This document shows, one piece after another, positions 26,001 through 33,536 of a stretch of DNA of 64,000 nt. Position 1 is the first letter of the stretch; each line of letters begins with the position of its first letter. Both the position numbers and the translations under genes were made by a program. The DNA is from Streptomyces griseus (GTDB lineage Bacteria > Actinomycetota > Actinomycetes > Streptomycetales > Streptomycetaceae): NCBI RefSeq assembly GCF_900460065.1, contig NZ_UAVD01000028.1, positions 248,001-312,000 on the forward strand, written 5' to 3'. Under the pieces are notes generated by a model. The model ran no database searches and had not been told where the DNA came from. It worked only from the letters and a program-made list of their open reading frames with translations.

Positions 26001-26543
26001 TTCGCCCGGGAGCTGGCCCGCCCCATGCCCCGCCCGCCCCAGCCCGCCGCCCGCCGGGGCACCCGGTTCCACGCCTGGGTGGAGTCGCGGTACGAGGAAC
26101 TGCCGCTGCCCATGCTCGGCCCCGACGAACTGCCCGGGGGCGACGAGAACGACGCGGAGATCGCGGACGAGCGGGACCTCGCCGAGCTGAAGGAGGCGTT
26201 CGAGCGCACCCCGTACGCCCGGCGCACGCCGTACCGGGTGGAGACCCCGTTCCAGATCACCCTGGCGGGCCGTGTGATCCGGGGCCGGATCGACGCCGTC
26301 TACCGCACGGGCGACCGGTACGAGATCGTCGACTGGAAGACCACCCGGCACCGCACCGCCGACCCGCTCCAGCTCGCCGTCTACCGGCTGGCCTGGGCCG
26401 AACTGCACGGCCTGCCGCTCGACGAGGTCTCCGCCACCTTCCTCTACGTCCGCAGCGGGGAGACCGTCCGTCCGCGAGACCTGCCGGGCCGTGCCGAGCT
26501 GGAGCGAATCCTGCTGGACGAGCCCACCCCCGAGGACGGATAG
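23055..26543 (+). CDS. adnB: Helicase-nuclease subunit AdnB
   Basis: 1162 residues, UvrD/Rep-type motor plus RecB-like nuclease. Walker A GAGSGKT (39-45), TFTNKAAGEL, Walker B VLLDEYQDTS (about 272), GDPCQAIYGWRGAS, TAHKSKGLEWDVV, LGYVTFTRPR. The nuclease domain near residue 1090 carries IVDWKTT with the catalytic Asp, and QLAVYRLAW. Similarity to mycobacterial Rv3201c (TPEQ..APPAPQVIVAGAGSGKT..MAARVVWLV) supports AdnB, the lead motor of the pair. A Gln/Pro/Gly repeat sits between motifs II and III, matching the position of the AdnA insertion. GTG 23055 is the chosen start; in-frame codons upstream show no start signal. A region at about 855-955 is a variable acidic linker. Confidence 0.9.
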   Translation: MSPRITDPEQLKELLGIPFTPEQTACITAPPAPQVIVAGAGSGKTTVMAARVVWLVGTGQVAPEQVLGLTFTNKAAGELAERVRKALIAAGVTDPDVIDPDNPPGEPTISTYHAFAGRLLTEHGLRIGLEPSTRLLADATRYQLAAKVLREAPGPYPALTRSFSTLVSDLLALDGELSEHLVRPGTLETYDTELLRDLATARLSNADLRKIPEAAEARRSLLGLTERYRAAKRSRDLLDFGDQIALSAELALTRPEVGRILREEFRVVLLDEYQDTSVAQRLLLSALFGAGTAPGEDGQAPTGHPPPGQAPTGHAVTAVGDPCQAIYGWRGASVANLDDFPEHFPHADGTPATRYSLSENRRSGGRLLQLANGLAEPLRAMHEGVEALRPAPGAERDGMVRCALLRTHTEEIAWLADSLAHLVRTGTPPGEIAVLCRTAGDFPEIQAALVARDIPVEVVGLAGLLHLPEVADLVAVCEVLQDPGANASLVRLLTGPRWRIGPRDLALLGRRARLLVHRAGHADDADADQRLADAVEGTDPAEVISLADALDTFLVVADAADDGLPFSAEARVRFARLARELRDLRRSLADPLMDVLHRVLATTGLEVELSASPQALAARRRETLANFLDIAARFASLDGEASLLAFLGFLRTAAQYEKGLDNALPGGENTVKVLTAHKSKGLEWDVVAAPGLVTGQFPSDRGREAWIAQPQVLPHALRGDAATLPALDPHDGLDAKAVKAFKAEMKEHQHTEELRLGYVTFTRPRSLLLGSGHWWGPSQKRTRGPSAFLEALYEHCAAGHGEIEAWVDEPAEDEENPALAERDADLAWPLPLDADALARRRAARDTVLAHLERMAAGEPSYGPAPADVPADEPLFEEEPFKEEPADEDWDWDALPTDRPPGPPEAEPDTDPVPHIPAARHPREDPAAGRLTPEEARTLASWDRDLDSLAGELRRARASVREVLVPAALSATQLLRLAEDPDAFARELARPMPRPPQPAARRGTRFHAWVESRYEELPLPMLGPDELPGGDENDAEIADERDLAELKEAFERTPYARRTPYRVETPFQITLAGRVIRGRIDAVYRTGDRYEIVDWKTTRHRTADPLQLAVYRLAWAELHGLPLDEVSATFLYVRSGETVRPRDLPGRAELERILLDEPTPEDG
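23946..23996 (+). repeat. Direct repeat in adnB (21 bp, 30-bp period)
   Basis: Two copies of a 21-bp sequence beginning ggccaggcgcccaccgg encode GQAPTGH twice with PPP between, lying between helicase motifs II and III. Confidence 0.7.
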
Positions 26544-26546
26544 GCT
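26541..26546 (+). promoter_or_regulatory. -10 box, leaderless M20 peptidase gene
   Basis: TAGGCT overlaps the adnB stop codon (TAG at 26541) and lies 7 nt before the ATG at 26554. Confidence 0.5.
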
Positions 26547-26553
26547 CAAGAGT

Positions 26554-27948
26554 ATGAGCGAGACCCCGGACAGCGCCGTCCGTACGTACACCGAACAGCA
26601 CCGCGCAGCCTTCCTCGACGACCTCGCCGCATGGCTGCGCATCCCGTCCGTCTCCGCGCAGCCGGAACACCACGGGGACGTACGGCGCAGCGCCGAGTGG
26701 CTGAGCGCCAAGCTCGGGGAGACCGGCTTCCCGGTCACCGAGATCTGGGAGACCCCCGGCGCCCCGGCGGTCTTCGCCGAGTGGCCCAGCGAGGACCCCG
26801 GCGCCCCGACCGTCCTGGTCTACGGCCACCACGACGTGCAGCCCGCCGCCCGCGAGGACGGCTGGGCGACCGACCCGTTCGAGCCGGTGATCCGGGACGG
26901 CCGGATGTACGGGCGGGGGGCGGCCGACGACAAGGGCCAGGTGTTCTTCCACACCCTCGGGGTCCGCGCCCACCTCGCCGCGACGGGGCGCACCACCCCC
27001 GCCGTCAACCTCAAGCTGCTGATCGAGGGCGAGGAGGAGTCCGGCTCGCCGAACTTCCGCGCCCTGGCCGAGCGGCACGCCGACCGGCTCGCCGCCGACG
27101 CGGTGATCGTCTCGGACACCGGGATGTGGGACGAGGACACCCCGACCGTCTGCACCGGCATGCGCGGCCTCGCGGAGTGCGAGATCGAGCTGTACGGCCC
27201 CGCCCAGGACATCCACTCCGGATCGTTCGGCGGAGCCGTCCCCAACCCGGCCACCGAGATCGCCCGCCTCGTCGCCGCCCTCCACGACGCGGACGGCAAG
27301 GTCGCGATCCCCGGCTTCTACGACGGGGTCACCGACCTCACCGACACCGAGCGGGCCCTCTTCGCCGAACTGCCCTTCGACGAGGCCACCTGGCTGCGCA
27401 CCGCGAAGTCCGGGGCGGCGGCGGGCGAGGCCGGATACTCCACGCTGGAGCGCGTCTGGGCCCGCCCCACCGCCGAGGTCAACGGCATCGGCGGCGGCTA
27501 CCAGGGCGCCGGCAGCAAGACGATCATCCCCTCCTCGGCCCTGGTGAAGATCAGCTTCCGGCTGGTCGACGGCCAGGACCCCGACGCCGTACAGCAGGCC
27601 GTCCGCGCCTGGGCGGAATCCCGCGTCCCGGAGGGCATCCGCCACCGGATCGCCTTCCAGCCCGCCACCCGCCCCTGTCTCACACCGCTGGACCACCCCG
27701 CCCTCCAGGCGGTGGCCCGCGCGATGGGCCGGGCCTTCGGGAAGAAGATCCTCTTCACCCGCGAAGGGGGCTCCGGCCCCGCCGCCGACCTCAGGGACGT
27801 CCTCGGCGCACCCGTCCTCTTCCTCGGCATCTCCGTACCCTCCGACGGCTGGCACGCCCCCGACGAGAAGGTCGAGCTGGATCTGCTGCTCAAGGGCGTG
27901 GAGACCACCGCCCACCTGTGGGGCGAGCTGGCCACGGCACTGCGCTGA
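26554..27948 (+). CDS. M20 family dipeptidase/metallopeptidase
   Basis: 464-residue cytosolic zinc peptidase of the M20 family. YGHHDVQPA (His and Asp metal ligands, about 90-98), YGRGAADDKGQ (bridging Asp), EGEEESGSPN (catalytic Glu and Glu ligand, about 162-170), SDTGMWDEDTP, DIHSGSFGGAVPNP (the domain used for dimerisation and substrate recognition), and the final His ligand in SDGWHAPDE near residue 435 are all visible. It should cleave dipeptides such as carnosine-like or Xaa-His substrates; specificity unknown. Predicted to be leaderless, starting 10 nt after the adnB stop. The next gene, nudC, begins 107 bp downstream with its own ribosome-binding site. Confidence 0.9.
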   Translation: MSETPDSAVRTYTEQHRAAFLDDLAAWLRIPSVSAQPEHHGDVRRSAEWLSAKLGETGFPVTEIWETPGAPAVFAEWPSEDPGAPTVLVYGHHDVQPAAREDGWATDPFEPVIRDGRMYGRGAADDKGQVFFHTLGVRAHLAATGRTTPAVNLKLLIEGEEESGSPNFRALAERHADRLAADAVIVSDTGMWDEDTPTVCTGMRGLAECEIELYGPAQDIHSGSFGGAVPNPATEIARLVAALHDADGKVAIPGFYDGVTDLTDTERALFAELPFDEATWLRTAKSGAAAGEAGYSTLERVWARPTAEVNGIGGGYQGAGSKTIIPSSALVKISFRLVDGQDPDAVQQAVRAWAESRVPEGIRHRIAFQPATRPCLTPLDHPALQAVARAMGRAFGKKILFTREGGSGPAADLRDVLGAPVLFLGISVPSDGWHAPDEKVELDLLLKGVETTAHLWGELATALR

Positions 27949-28055
27949 ACGCCCGGGACTCCTGAGCGCCCGGAACCGGAACTCCGCTGAATCCTCTGCA
28001 CACCCTCCACGTACCTGTGCCCACCCGATCCACCCAGGGGGAGTAGGAAGCACCT

Positions 28056-29012
28056 GTGAGCACCTTCGACAACGCCACCGCAGACCGCCCGATCGGCCTC
28101 ACCGCGCCGAGCGGCATCGACCGCGCGGCACACCACCGCCTCGACGAGGCGTGGCTGGCCGTGGCGTGGAGCCACCCGACGACCCGCGTCTTCGTCGTCT
28201 CCGGCGGGCAGGTGCTGATCGACGACACCCCCGACGGGGGCACCGGGATCGTCATGACCCAGGCCTTCGAGGCCCCGGTCACCGAGACCCACCGGTACTT
28301 CCTCGGCACCGACGAGGACGGCGTCAGCTACTTCGCGCTCCAGAAGGACTCGCTGCCCGGCCGCATGGACCAGTCGGCCCGGCCGGCCGGACTCCGTGAG
28401 GCGGGCCTGCTCCTCGGGCCCCGGGACGCGGGGCTGATGGTGCACGCCGTCGCCCTGGAGAACTGGCAGCGGCTGCACCGCTTCTGCTCCCGCTGCGGCG
28501 AGCGCACCGTCATCGCGGCGGCCGGCCACATCCGCCGCTGCCAGGCCTGCGGCGCCGAGCACTACCCGCGTACCGACCCGGCGGTCATCATGCTGGTCAC
28601 CGACGATCAGGACCGGGCCCTGCTGGGCCGCCAGGTGCACTGGCCGGAGGGCCGCTTCTCCACGCTCGCCGGGTTCGTCGAGCCGGGGGAGTCGATCGAG
28701 CAGTCCGTGGCCCGCGAGGTCTACGAAGAGGCCGGGATCACCGTCGGCGAGGTCGAGTACATCGCCAGCCAGCCGTGGCCGTTCCCCTCCAGCCTGATGC
28801 TCGGCTTCATGGCACGGGCGACCTCCTTCGACATCACCGTCGACGGCGAGGAGATCGAGGAGGCCCGCTGGTTCTCCCGTGAGGACCTCACCGCCGCCTT
28901 CGAGTCCGGCGAGGTCATGCCCCCGTTCGGCATCTCCATCGCGGCCCGGCTGATCGAGCTCTGGTACGGCAAGCCGCTCCCGAGGCCCGGCAGCGCCAAG
29001 CGGAACGGCTGA
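28056..29012 (+). CDS. nudC: NADH pyrophosphatase NudC
   Basis: 318-residue Nudix hydrolase that splits NADH (and de-caps NAD-capped RNA in other bacteria) to NMNH and AMP. An N-terminal NudC domain is followed by a zinc ribbon CSRCGER..CQACGAEHYPR (about 145-172) and the Nudix box GFVEPGESIEQSVAREVYEEAG split over residues 208-230; the NudC signature SQPWPFPSSLM follows directly. GTG start with a GGGGGAG / AGGAAG region upstream. Convergent with mrx1; a hairpin separates them. Conserved actinobacterial neighbour of mrx1 and uvrD2. Confidence 0.95.
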   Translation: MSTFDNATADRPIGLTAPSGIDRAAHHRLDEAWLAVAWSHPTTRVFVVSGGQVLIDDTPDGGTGIVMTQAFEAPVTETHRYFLGTDEDGVSYFALQKDSLPGRMDQSARPAGLREAGLLLGPRDAGLMVHAVALENWQRLHRFCSRCGERTVIAAAGHIRRCQACGAEHYPRTDPAVIMLVTDDQDRALLGRQVHWPEGRFSTLAGFVEPGESIEQSVAREVYEEAGITVGEVEYIASQPWPFPSSLMLGFMARATSFDITVDGEEIEEARWFSREDLTAAFESGEVMPPFGISIAARLIELWYGKPLPRPGSAKRNG

Positions 29013-29029
29013 ACGCCCCCGGACACACG

Positions 29030-29056
29030 ACTGCCCCCGGCGGTGCCGGGGGCAGT
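29030..29056. terminator. Bidirectional hairpin terminator nudC/mrx1
   Basis: An 11-bp perfect stem (actgcccccgg / ccgggggcagt) with loop cggtg between convergent stops. Confidence 0.8.
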
Positions 29057-29091
29057 GGTATGCGCGACGGGCGGTCGTCCATCGGCCGGGA

Positions 29092-29346
29092 TCAGGCGGC
29101 GAGCGCCTGCTTCACCTGGGCGAGGGACGGGTTCGTCATGACCGACTCGGTGCCCGAGGGCGCCACGATCAGCAGCGTGGGGACCGTCTGGTTTCCGCCA
29201 TTCGCCTTCTCGACGAACGCGGCCGACTCCGGGTCGTGCTCGATGTTGACCTCGTTGTACGCGATGCCCTCGCGGTCCATCTGACTCTTCAGCCGACGGC
29301 AGTAGCCGCACCAGGTGGTGCTGTACATCGTCACAGTGCCCGCCAT
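29092..29346 (-). CDS. mrx1: Mycoredoxin (glutaredoxin-like)
   Basis: 84-residue thioredoxin-fold protein with the redox motif C13-G-Y-C16, the cis-Pro loop TVPTL (about 53-57) and a compact beta-alpha-beta fold. This matches mycoredoxin-1, which reduces mycothiol-mixed disulfides on proteins in actinomycetes. The ATG at 29346 is followed by TMYSTTWCGYC, as in mycobacterial Rv3198A. A SigR-type promoter lies about 95 bp upstream (minus strand). It is divergent from uvrD2, the same arrangement as in mycobacteria, linking DNA repair and thiol stress. Confidence 0.9.
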   Translation of the reverse strand: MAGTVTMYSTTWCGYCRRLKSQMDREGIAYNEVNIEHDPESAAFVEKANGGNQTVPTLLIVAPSGTESVMTNPSLAQVKQALAA

Positions 29347-29439
29347 GTCGCTGGCGCTCCTTCGTCTCGTCCGTACGCTGCGCGGCCGGCAGCGTCACCC
29401 GCGGTCGGCCGCCGTCGGCGGCCCCTCCGCATGGATAGG

Positions 29440-29465
29440 CAACGTCCGGGGCGCGACCGCCATTC
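29440..29465 (-). promoter_or_regulatory. SigR-type promoter of mrx1
   Basis: Read on the minus strand: GGAAT (29465-29461), 18 nt, GTT (29442-29440), a full SigR consensus. Predicted start near 29433, leader about 87 nt to the mrx1 ATG. Confidence 0.75.
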
Positions 29466-29604
29466 CCACCTTCCCACCATGCCCCCCGTGCCGCCCGAGT
29501 GCCGGCCCCCTGCCGTCCCCGCACCGGCCCCCGTACCGCCGGAGCCGGTACGACGAACACCCCACCCCTGTGGACAACCGCCGCATCCGCCCCTGGAGAC
29601 CTGG

Positions 29605-29610
29605 CAGCAT
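29605..29610 (+). promoter_or_regulatory. -10-like box, leaderless uvrD2
   Basis: CAGCAT lies 6 nt before the GTG at 29617; no ribosome-binding site is present. Confidence 0.35.
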
Positions 29611-29616
29611 GGCGGG

Positions 29617-31833
29617 GTGACAGCAGCAACGCACTCCACCCTCTTCCCCCAGGTCCCCGAGACCCCGGACGCCGTGCTGGACGGGCTCGACCCCGAGCAG
29701 CGCGAGGTGGCCCTGGCCCTGCACGGACCGGTGTGCGTGCTGGCCGGAGCGGGTACGGGCAAGACCCGCGCGCTCACGCACCGCATCGCCTACGGGGTGC
29801 GTGCGGGCATCCTCCAGCCGGCCACCGTGCTCGCCGTCACCTTCACCAACCGGGCCGCCGGAGAGATGCGCGGCCGCCTGCGACAGCTCGGCGCGACCGG
29901 CGTCCAGGCCCGGACCTTCCACTCCGCCGCCCTCCGCCAGCTCCAGTACTTCTGGCCGAAAGCAGTCGGTGGCGAGCTGCCCCGGTTGCTGGAGCGGAAG
30001 GTGCAGCTCGTCGCCGAGGCCGCCGCCCGCTGCGAGCTCCGGCTCGACCGCAACGAGCTGCGGGACGTCACCGGCGAGATCGAGTGGGCCAAGGTCACCC
30101 AGACCGTCCCCGCCGACTATCCGGCGGCGGTCGCCAAGACCCAGCGGGACGCCCCCCGCGACCCGGCGGTCCTCGCCCAGATCTACTCCACCTACGAACA
30201 GCTCAAGCGCGACCGCTCGGTGATCGACTTCGAGGACGTGCTGCTGCTCACCGTCGGCATCCTCCAGGACCGGAACGACATCGCCGAGCACGTGCGAGGC
30301 CAGTACCAGCACTTCGTCGTCGACGAGTACCAGGACGTGAGCCCGCTCCAGCAACGGCTGCTCGACCTCTGGGTCGGGGACCGGGACGACCTCTGCGTCG
30401 TCGGCGACGCCAGCCAGACGATCTACTCCTTCACCGGCGCCACCCCCGACCATCTGCTGAACTTCCGCACCCGCCACCCCGGGGCGACCGTGGTCAAGCT
30501 GGTGCGCGACTACCGCTCCACCCCCCAGGTCGTCCACCTCGCCAACGGTCTGCTGAGCCAGGCCCACGGCAAGGCCGCCGACCACCGTCTGGAGCTGGTC
30601 TCGCAGCGCGACAAGGGCCCCGAGCCGGTCTACACGGAGTACGGGGACGAGCCCACCGAGGCCGAGTCCACCGCCCGGCGCATCCGCGACCTCATCGCCG
30701 CGGGCGTCCCGGCCGGCGAGATCGCCGTGCTCTACCGCGTCAACTCCCAGTCCGAGGTCTACGAGCAGGCCCTGGCGGACGCCGGGGTGCCCTACCAGCT
30801 GCGCGGGGCCGAGCGGTTCTTCGAGCGGGCGGAGGTCCGCGAGGCGGGCACCGCCCTGCGCGGCGCGGCCCGCGCGGGGCGCAACGACTCCCTGCTCGAC
30901 GGGGCGGAGGACCTGGCCTCCCAGGTGCGGGCGGTGCTCTCGACCAAGGGCTGGACCGGCCGGCCGCCCGCCGGATCGGGAGCCGTGCGCGACCGCTGGG
31001 AGTCGCTGGCCGCGCTGGTGCGCCTCGCGGAGGACTTCGAGGCGGCGAAACCGGGGGCGACCCTGACCGACCTGGTCCGTGAGCTGGACGAGCGGGCGGC
31101 CGCCCAGCACGCCCCGACGGTCCAGGGGGTGACCCTGGCCTCGCTGCACGCGGCGAAGGGCCTGGAGTGGGACGCCGTCTTCCTGGTCGGCCTCACCGAG
31201 GGCATGATGCCGATCGCCTACGCCAAGACCGACGAACAGGTCGAGGAGGAGCGCCGCCTGCTCTACGTCGGGATCACCCGCGCCCGGATCCACCTCTCGC
31301 TCTCCTGGGCGCTGTCCCGGTCGCCGGGCGGCCGGGCGAACCGGCGGCCGACCCGCTTCCTGAACGGGCTGCGGCCCGGCTCGACGGGGGCCGGCACACG
31401 GGGCGGCGTCGGTGGGGGCGGCGGGATCGACCGGGGAGCCGGCCGGGCCGCCGTCGGGCGGACCCCGGCCGTCGAGCGCAGACCCAGGAGCCCGGTGCGC
31501 TGCCGGGTCTGCGGACGCACGCTCACCGACGCGGGCGAGATGAAGCTGATGCGCTGCGAGGAGTGCCCATCGGACATGGACGAGGCGCTCTACGGACGGC
31601 TGTACGACTGGCGCGCCGCCCAGGCGGCCCTGCTGGGGCAGCCGGACTTCTGCGTGTTCACCGAGAAGACGCTCATGGCGATCGCCGAGGCCGTGCCGTC
31701 CACCGAAGGCGAGCTGGTCGTCATCGCCGGCGTCGGCAACCGGAAGCTGAGCCGCTTCGGCACCGATGTTCTGGCGATCTGCGCAGGTGAGGCGATTGAT
31801 GGCGCGTCCGAGGAGGGCCCGGACGAGACCTGA
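29617..31833 (+). CDS. uvrD2: ATP-dependent DNA helicase UvrD2
   Basis: 738-residue superfamily 1A helicase. Walker A GAGTGKT (44-50), TFTNRAAGEMRGRL, Walker B VVDEYQDVSP (about 232), GDASQTIYSFTGA, RDYRSTPQVV, LASLHAAKGLEWD, LLYVGITRAR. The C-terminal part has a Cys4 motif (CRVC..CEEC, about 630-652) followed by an HRDC-type domain (FCVFTEKTLMAIAEAVP..GVGNRKLSRFG). This domain order is that of mycobacterial UvrD2 (Rv3198c), where the helicase is essential and the tetracysteine is needed for unwinding. GTG at 29617; longer in-frame starts lie within the mrx1 promoter region and are less likely. Confidence 0.92.
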   Translation: MTAATHSTLFPQVPETPDAVLDGLDPEQREVALALHGPVCVLAGAGTGKTRALTHRIAYGVRAGILQPATVLAVTFTNRAAGEMRGRLRQLGATGVQARTFHSAALRQLQYFWPKAVGGELPRLLERKVQLVAEAAARCELRLDRNELRDVTGEIEWAKVTQTVPADYPAAVAKTQRDAPRDPAVLAQIYSTYEQLKRDRSVIDFEDVLLLTVGILQDRNDIAEHVRGQYQHFVVDEYQDVSPLQQRLLDLWVGDRDDLCVVGDASQTIYSFTGATPDHLLNFRTRHPGATVVKLVRDYRSTPQVVHLANGLLSQAHGKAADHRLELVSQRDKGPEPVYTEYGDEPTEAESTARRIRDLIAAGVPAGEIAVLYRVNSQSEVYEQALADAGVPYQLRGAERFFERAEVREAGTALRGAARAGRNDSLLDGAEDLASQVRAVLSTKGWTGRPPAGSGAVRDRWESLAALVRLAEDFEAAKPGATLTDLVRELDERAAAQHAPTVQGVTLASLHAAKGLEWDAVFLVGLTEGMMPIAYAKTDEQVEEERRLLYVGITRARIHLSLSWALSRSPGGRANRRPTRFLNGLRPGSTGAGTRGGVGGGGGIDRGAGRAAVGRTPAVERRPRSPVRCRVCGRTLTDAGEMKLMRCEECPSDMDEALYGRLYDWRAAQAALLGQPDFCVFTEKTLMAIAEAVPSTEGELVVIAGVGNRKLSRFGTDVLAICAGEAIDGASEEGPDET

Positions 31834-31846
31834 GGAAAACTCGTCC

Positions 31847-31886
31847 AGAAAATAGTTTGCGCCCGCCCCAGTCGTCACCATAGGTT
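31847..31886 (+). promoter_or_regulatory. Putative WblC-dependent promoter of wblC
   Basis: An A/T-rich element (gaaaatag) directly precedes TTGCGC (31857-31862); 18 nt further lies TAGGTT (31881-31886). An A/T element abutting the -35 is the mark of WhiB7/WblC autoregulated promoters. The predicted start near 31893 gives a leader of about 615 nt. Confidence 0.6.
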
Positions 31887-31951
31887 CTTAACCACGGGAA
31901 CGGCGGCTTCTCTGAAGCCCTGATGCCGTGCTGTACTTATCCGAATACGCA

Positions 31952-31971
31952 GGACCGGTTTCGGCCGGTCC
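31952..31971 (+). promoter_or_regulatory. Leader hairpin upstream of wblC uORF
   Basis: A 7-bp stem ggaccgg / ccggtcc with loop tttcgg, 14 nt before the uORF ribosome-binding site. Confidence 0.4.
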
Positions 31972-32000
31972 CCCTGAGACGCCGAGAGGAGGCGATTGAA

Positions 32001-32330
32001 GTGATCAGCATCATCGAAACCCAGAAAATGACCGATCTCTCGGTCGTCTCCGCCTGCTCGCTCGGCCTCACCCGCTCCTCGGTTGCCTCGCTTCGCGCCA
32101 CCGGTCTGTCCGGCGTCTCCGCCGTCCGTCCGCTGTCCCCGGCGAGCCTCCCCGTGACGCGGGAGCGTAATGAGCGACCGATCGAGGCACCGGCGGCAGC
32201 AGTAGCGAAGGCAGCGCAGGCTCAGGCCTATGCCTTTGCGGCAGCCGGTGCCGGAGCCGAGAAGCAGACGCAGCAGCACCACACGATGTGGGCCTTCCGT
32301 GGGCCTGAACCCTGGAGCGATCCAGCCTGA
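32001..32330 (+). CDS. wblC leader uORF, 109 codons
   Basis: The GTG at 32001 has an excellent ribosome-binding site (GAGAGGAGG, 31985-31993). The frame encodes 109 residues starting VISIIETQKMTDLSVVSACS, Ser/Leu-rich early, then Ala-rich, ending GPEPWSDPA, with no recognisable domain. Its TGA lies inside a small stem-loop (32325-32343) and 25 nt before an intrinsic terminator, itself upstream of wblC. In mycobacteria and S. coelicolor, whiB7/wblC is controlled by a translated uORF and a conditional terminator that respond to ribosome-targeting antibiotics. I infer this is that uORF: slowed translation would alter leader folding and let transcription reach wblC. The peptide may have no function of its own. 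Confidence 0.7.
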   Translation: MISIIETQKMTDLSVVSACSLGLTRSSVASLRATGLSGVSAVRPLSPASLPVTRERNERPIEAPAAAVAKAAQAQAYAFAAAGAGAEKQTQQHHTMWAFRGPEPWSDPA

Positions 32331-32343
32331 TCCAGCATCAGGC
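32325..32343 (+). promoter_or_regulatory. Stem-loop spanning the uORF stop codon
   Basis: gcctgat and atcaggc form a perfect 7-bp stem around ccagc. The uORF stop codon (32328-32330) is in the left arm, so a terminating ribosome would melt it. Confidence 0.5.
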
Positions 32344-32354
32344 CGGCGCCTTCA

Positions 32355-32397
32355 GGGCCGCGGAACCCCACTCGGGATCCGCGGCCCTTTTGTTTTG
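32355..32397 (+). terminator. Intrinsic terminator in the wblC leader (attenuator)
   Basis: A 10-bp stem gggccgcgga / tccgcggccc followed by TTTTGTTTT, one of the few U-tract terminators in the window. It lies between the uORF stop and the wblC start, as expected for a conditional attenuator. Confidence 0.85.
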
Positions 32398-32506
32398 TCC
32401 GAACGGACGGGACGGAATGAAGGAGCCTCGGGACAAGCAGGACCTGGTACCAGCAGCCGCCAACCGGCCAACAGGCCGGCACGACCAGACGAGGACACCA
32501 CCCACC

Positions 32507-32875
32507 GTGCACACCGAAACGCACGCCCCGTCAGTACCGCTTTCCACCCCGATCTCGCCGCCCGGCTCCACGGAGGACTCCGCCTTGACCCCGCTCACCA
32601 CGCTCACCGCGCTCGACGACGCCATCGAGAACCTCGGCGTACCGGTGCCGTGCCGTTCCTACGACCCGGAGGTCTTCTTCGCCGAGTCGCCCGCCGACGT
32701 CGAGTACGCCAAGTCCCTCTGCCGCACCTGCCCGCTCGTCGAGGCCTGCCTCGCCGGGGCGAAGGACCGCCGGGAGCCGTGGGGCGTCTGGGGCGGCGAG
32801 CTTTTCGTCCAGGGCGTCGTCGTGGCCCGCAAGCGTCCGCGTGGCCGCCCGCGCAAGAACCCGGTCGCAGCGTGA
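32507..32875 (+). CDS. wblC: WhiB-family regulator WblC (WhiB7 type)
   Basis: 122-residue Fe-S transcription factor. Four cluster ligands are Cys49, Cys72, Cys75 and Cys81 (VPCRSYD..LCRTCPLVEAC); GVWGGE (93-98) is the sigma-factor contact turn, and the C-terminal RPRGRPRKNP is an AT-hook, which marks the WhiB7/WblC subgroup. With HrdB/SigA it activates intrinsic antibiotic-resistance genes at promoters with an A/T-rich element by the -35. The GTG at 32507 with GAGGAC upstream gives the usual 122-residue length; an in-frame ATG at 32417 would add 30 unusual residues. Regulated by the leader described above. It sits next to uvrD2, as in mycobacteria. Confidence 0.92.
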   Translation: MHTETHAPSVPLSTPISPPGSTEDSALTPLTTLTALDDAIENLGVPVPCRSYDPEVFFAESPADVEYAKSLCRTCPLVEACLAGAKDRREPWGVWGGELFVQGVVVARKRPRGRPRKNPVAA

Positions 32876-33060
32876 CCGCGACCTGTGGGGTCCCCGCCCC
32901 CACACGCCGGCTCCGCCTCGGAACCATCGACCGTCCCCAGACCCATGACCCCCGGAATCAGGCACCGATGATCACCCCCACGAAGGAGCCCGTCGGCTCC
33001 GCCACCCCCGACGTCACCATCATCGGCGCGAACGACTCGCGTCAGAACAGGACCCGCGAA

Positions 33061-33231
33061 ATGCAACTCATCCCAGAAGCCATGGCGCGTGCGCATATGC
33101 GCGACCGCCTGCGGGAGGCCCAGGAGGACCGCAGGTCGGCCCGCCTGATCACCGCCCGCCGGATGCAGCGACGGGCGGAGCGCGCCTCGCTGCGCGCCCG
33201 CCGCGCGCTGGCCATGGCGGTCATGCACTGA
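33061..33231 (+). CDS. Small basic hypothetical protein
   Basis: 56 residues beginning MQLIPEAMARAHMRDRLREAQ and ending RRALAMAVMH; predicted to be one or two long, strongly basic amphipathic helices (many Arg). A conserved streptomycete small protein of unknown function as far as I recall. The ATG at 33061 is chosen because conservation in my memory starts there; an in-frame ATG at 32968 would add 31 residues. It follows wblC by 185 bp. Confidence 0.55.
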   Translation: MQLIPEAMARAHMRDRLREAQEDRRSARLITARRMQRRAERASLRARRALAMAVMH

Positions 33232-33320
33232 CCGTGCACGCATCACCCCACCGCGGGGCCGTCCGGACACGGACGGCCCCGCGGTGCGTTGTACCCCCTG
33301 CGCCCGTCCGGCCGCGGGGA

Positions 33321-33326
33321 TATCGT
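33321..33326 (+). promoter_or_regulatory. -10 box, leaderless zinc-ribbon gene
   Basis: TATCGT lies 6 nt before the GTG at 33333. AGGAG in between is too close to the start to act as a ribosome-binding site. Confidence 0.5.
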
Positions 33327-33332
33327 CAGGAG

Positions 33333-33536
33333 GTGGACGAGGAGACCCATCCCCCCGAACAGGCCGCCGGCCACGGCGCGGTGTGTGCTCGCTGCGGCAC
33401 CGTGGCCGAGGGTGACACAGCCCCTTTGACCTGGCTCTGTTCCGTGGAGGACGGACGCCGACTCCTCTTCTGCGAGAGCTGCGCCCGCCTCCACATCCGC
33501 GCTGTAGAGAGCCGCCTCGACTCCGTCTGGTGGTGA
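33333..33536 (+). CDS. Small zinc-ribbon-like protein
   Basis: 67 residues with two Cys pairs, CARCGTVAEGD (about 18-21) and FCESCARLH (about 47-50), separated by 25 residues, the geometry of a zinc ribbon. The C terminus is IRAVESRLDSVWW. Function unknown; small actinobacterial zinc-finger proteins of this kind may bind RNA or protein. The stop codon lies inside the first unit of the 20-bp repeat array that follows. Confidence 0.65.
   Translation: MDEETHPPEQAAGHGAVCARCGTVAEGDTAPLTWLCSVEDGRRLLFCESCARLHIRAVESRLDSVWW

Noticed and set aside
22134..26738. 1534-codon minus-strand open frame antisense to adnAB
   Set aside because: Shadow of the coding strand; Gly/Val/Leu-rich with no motifs or start signals.
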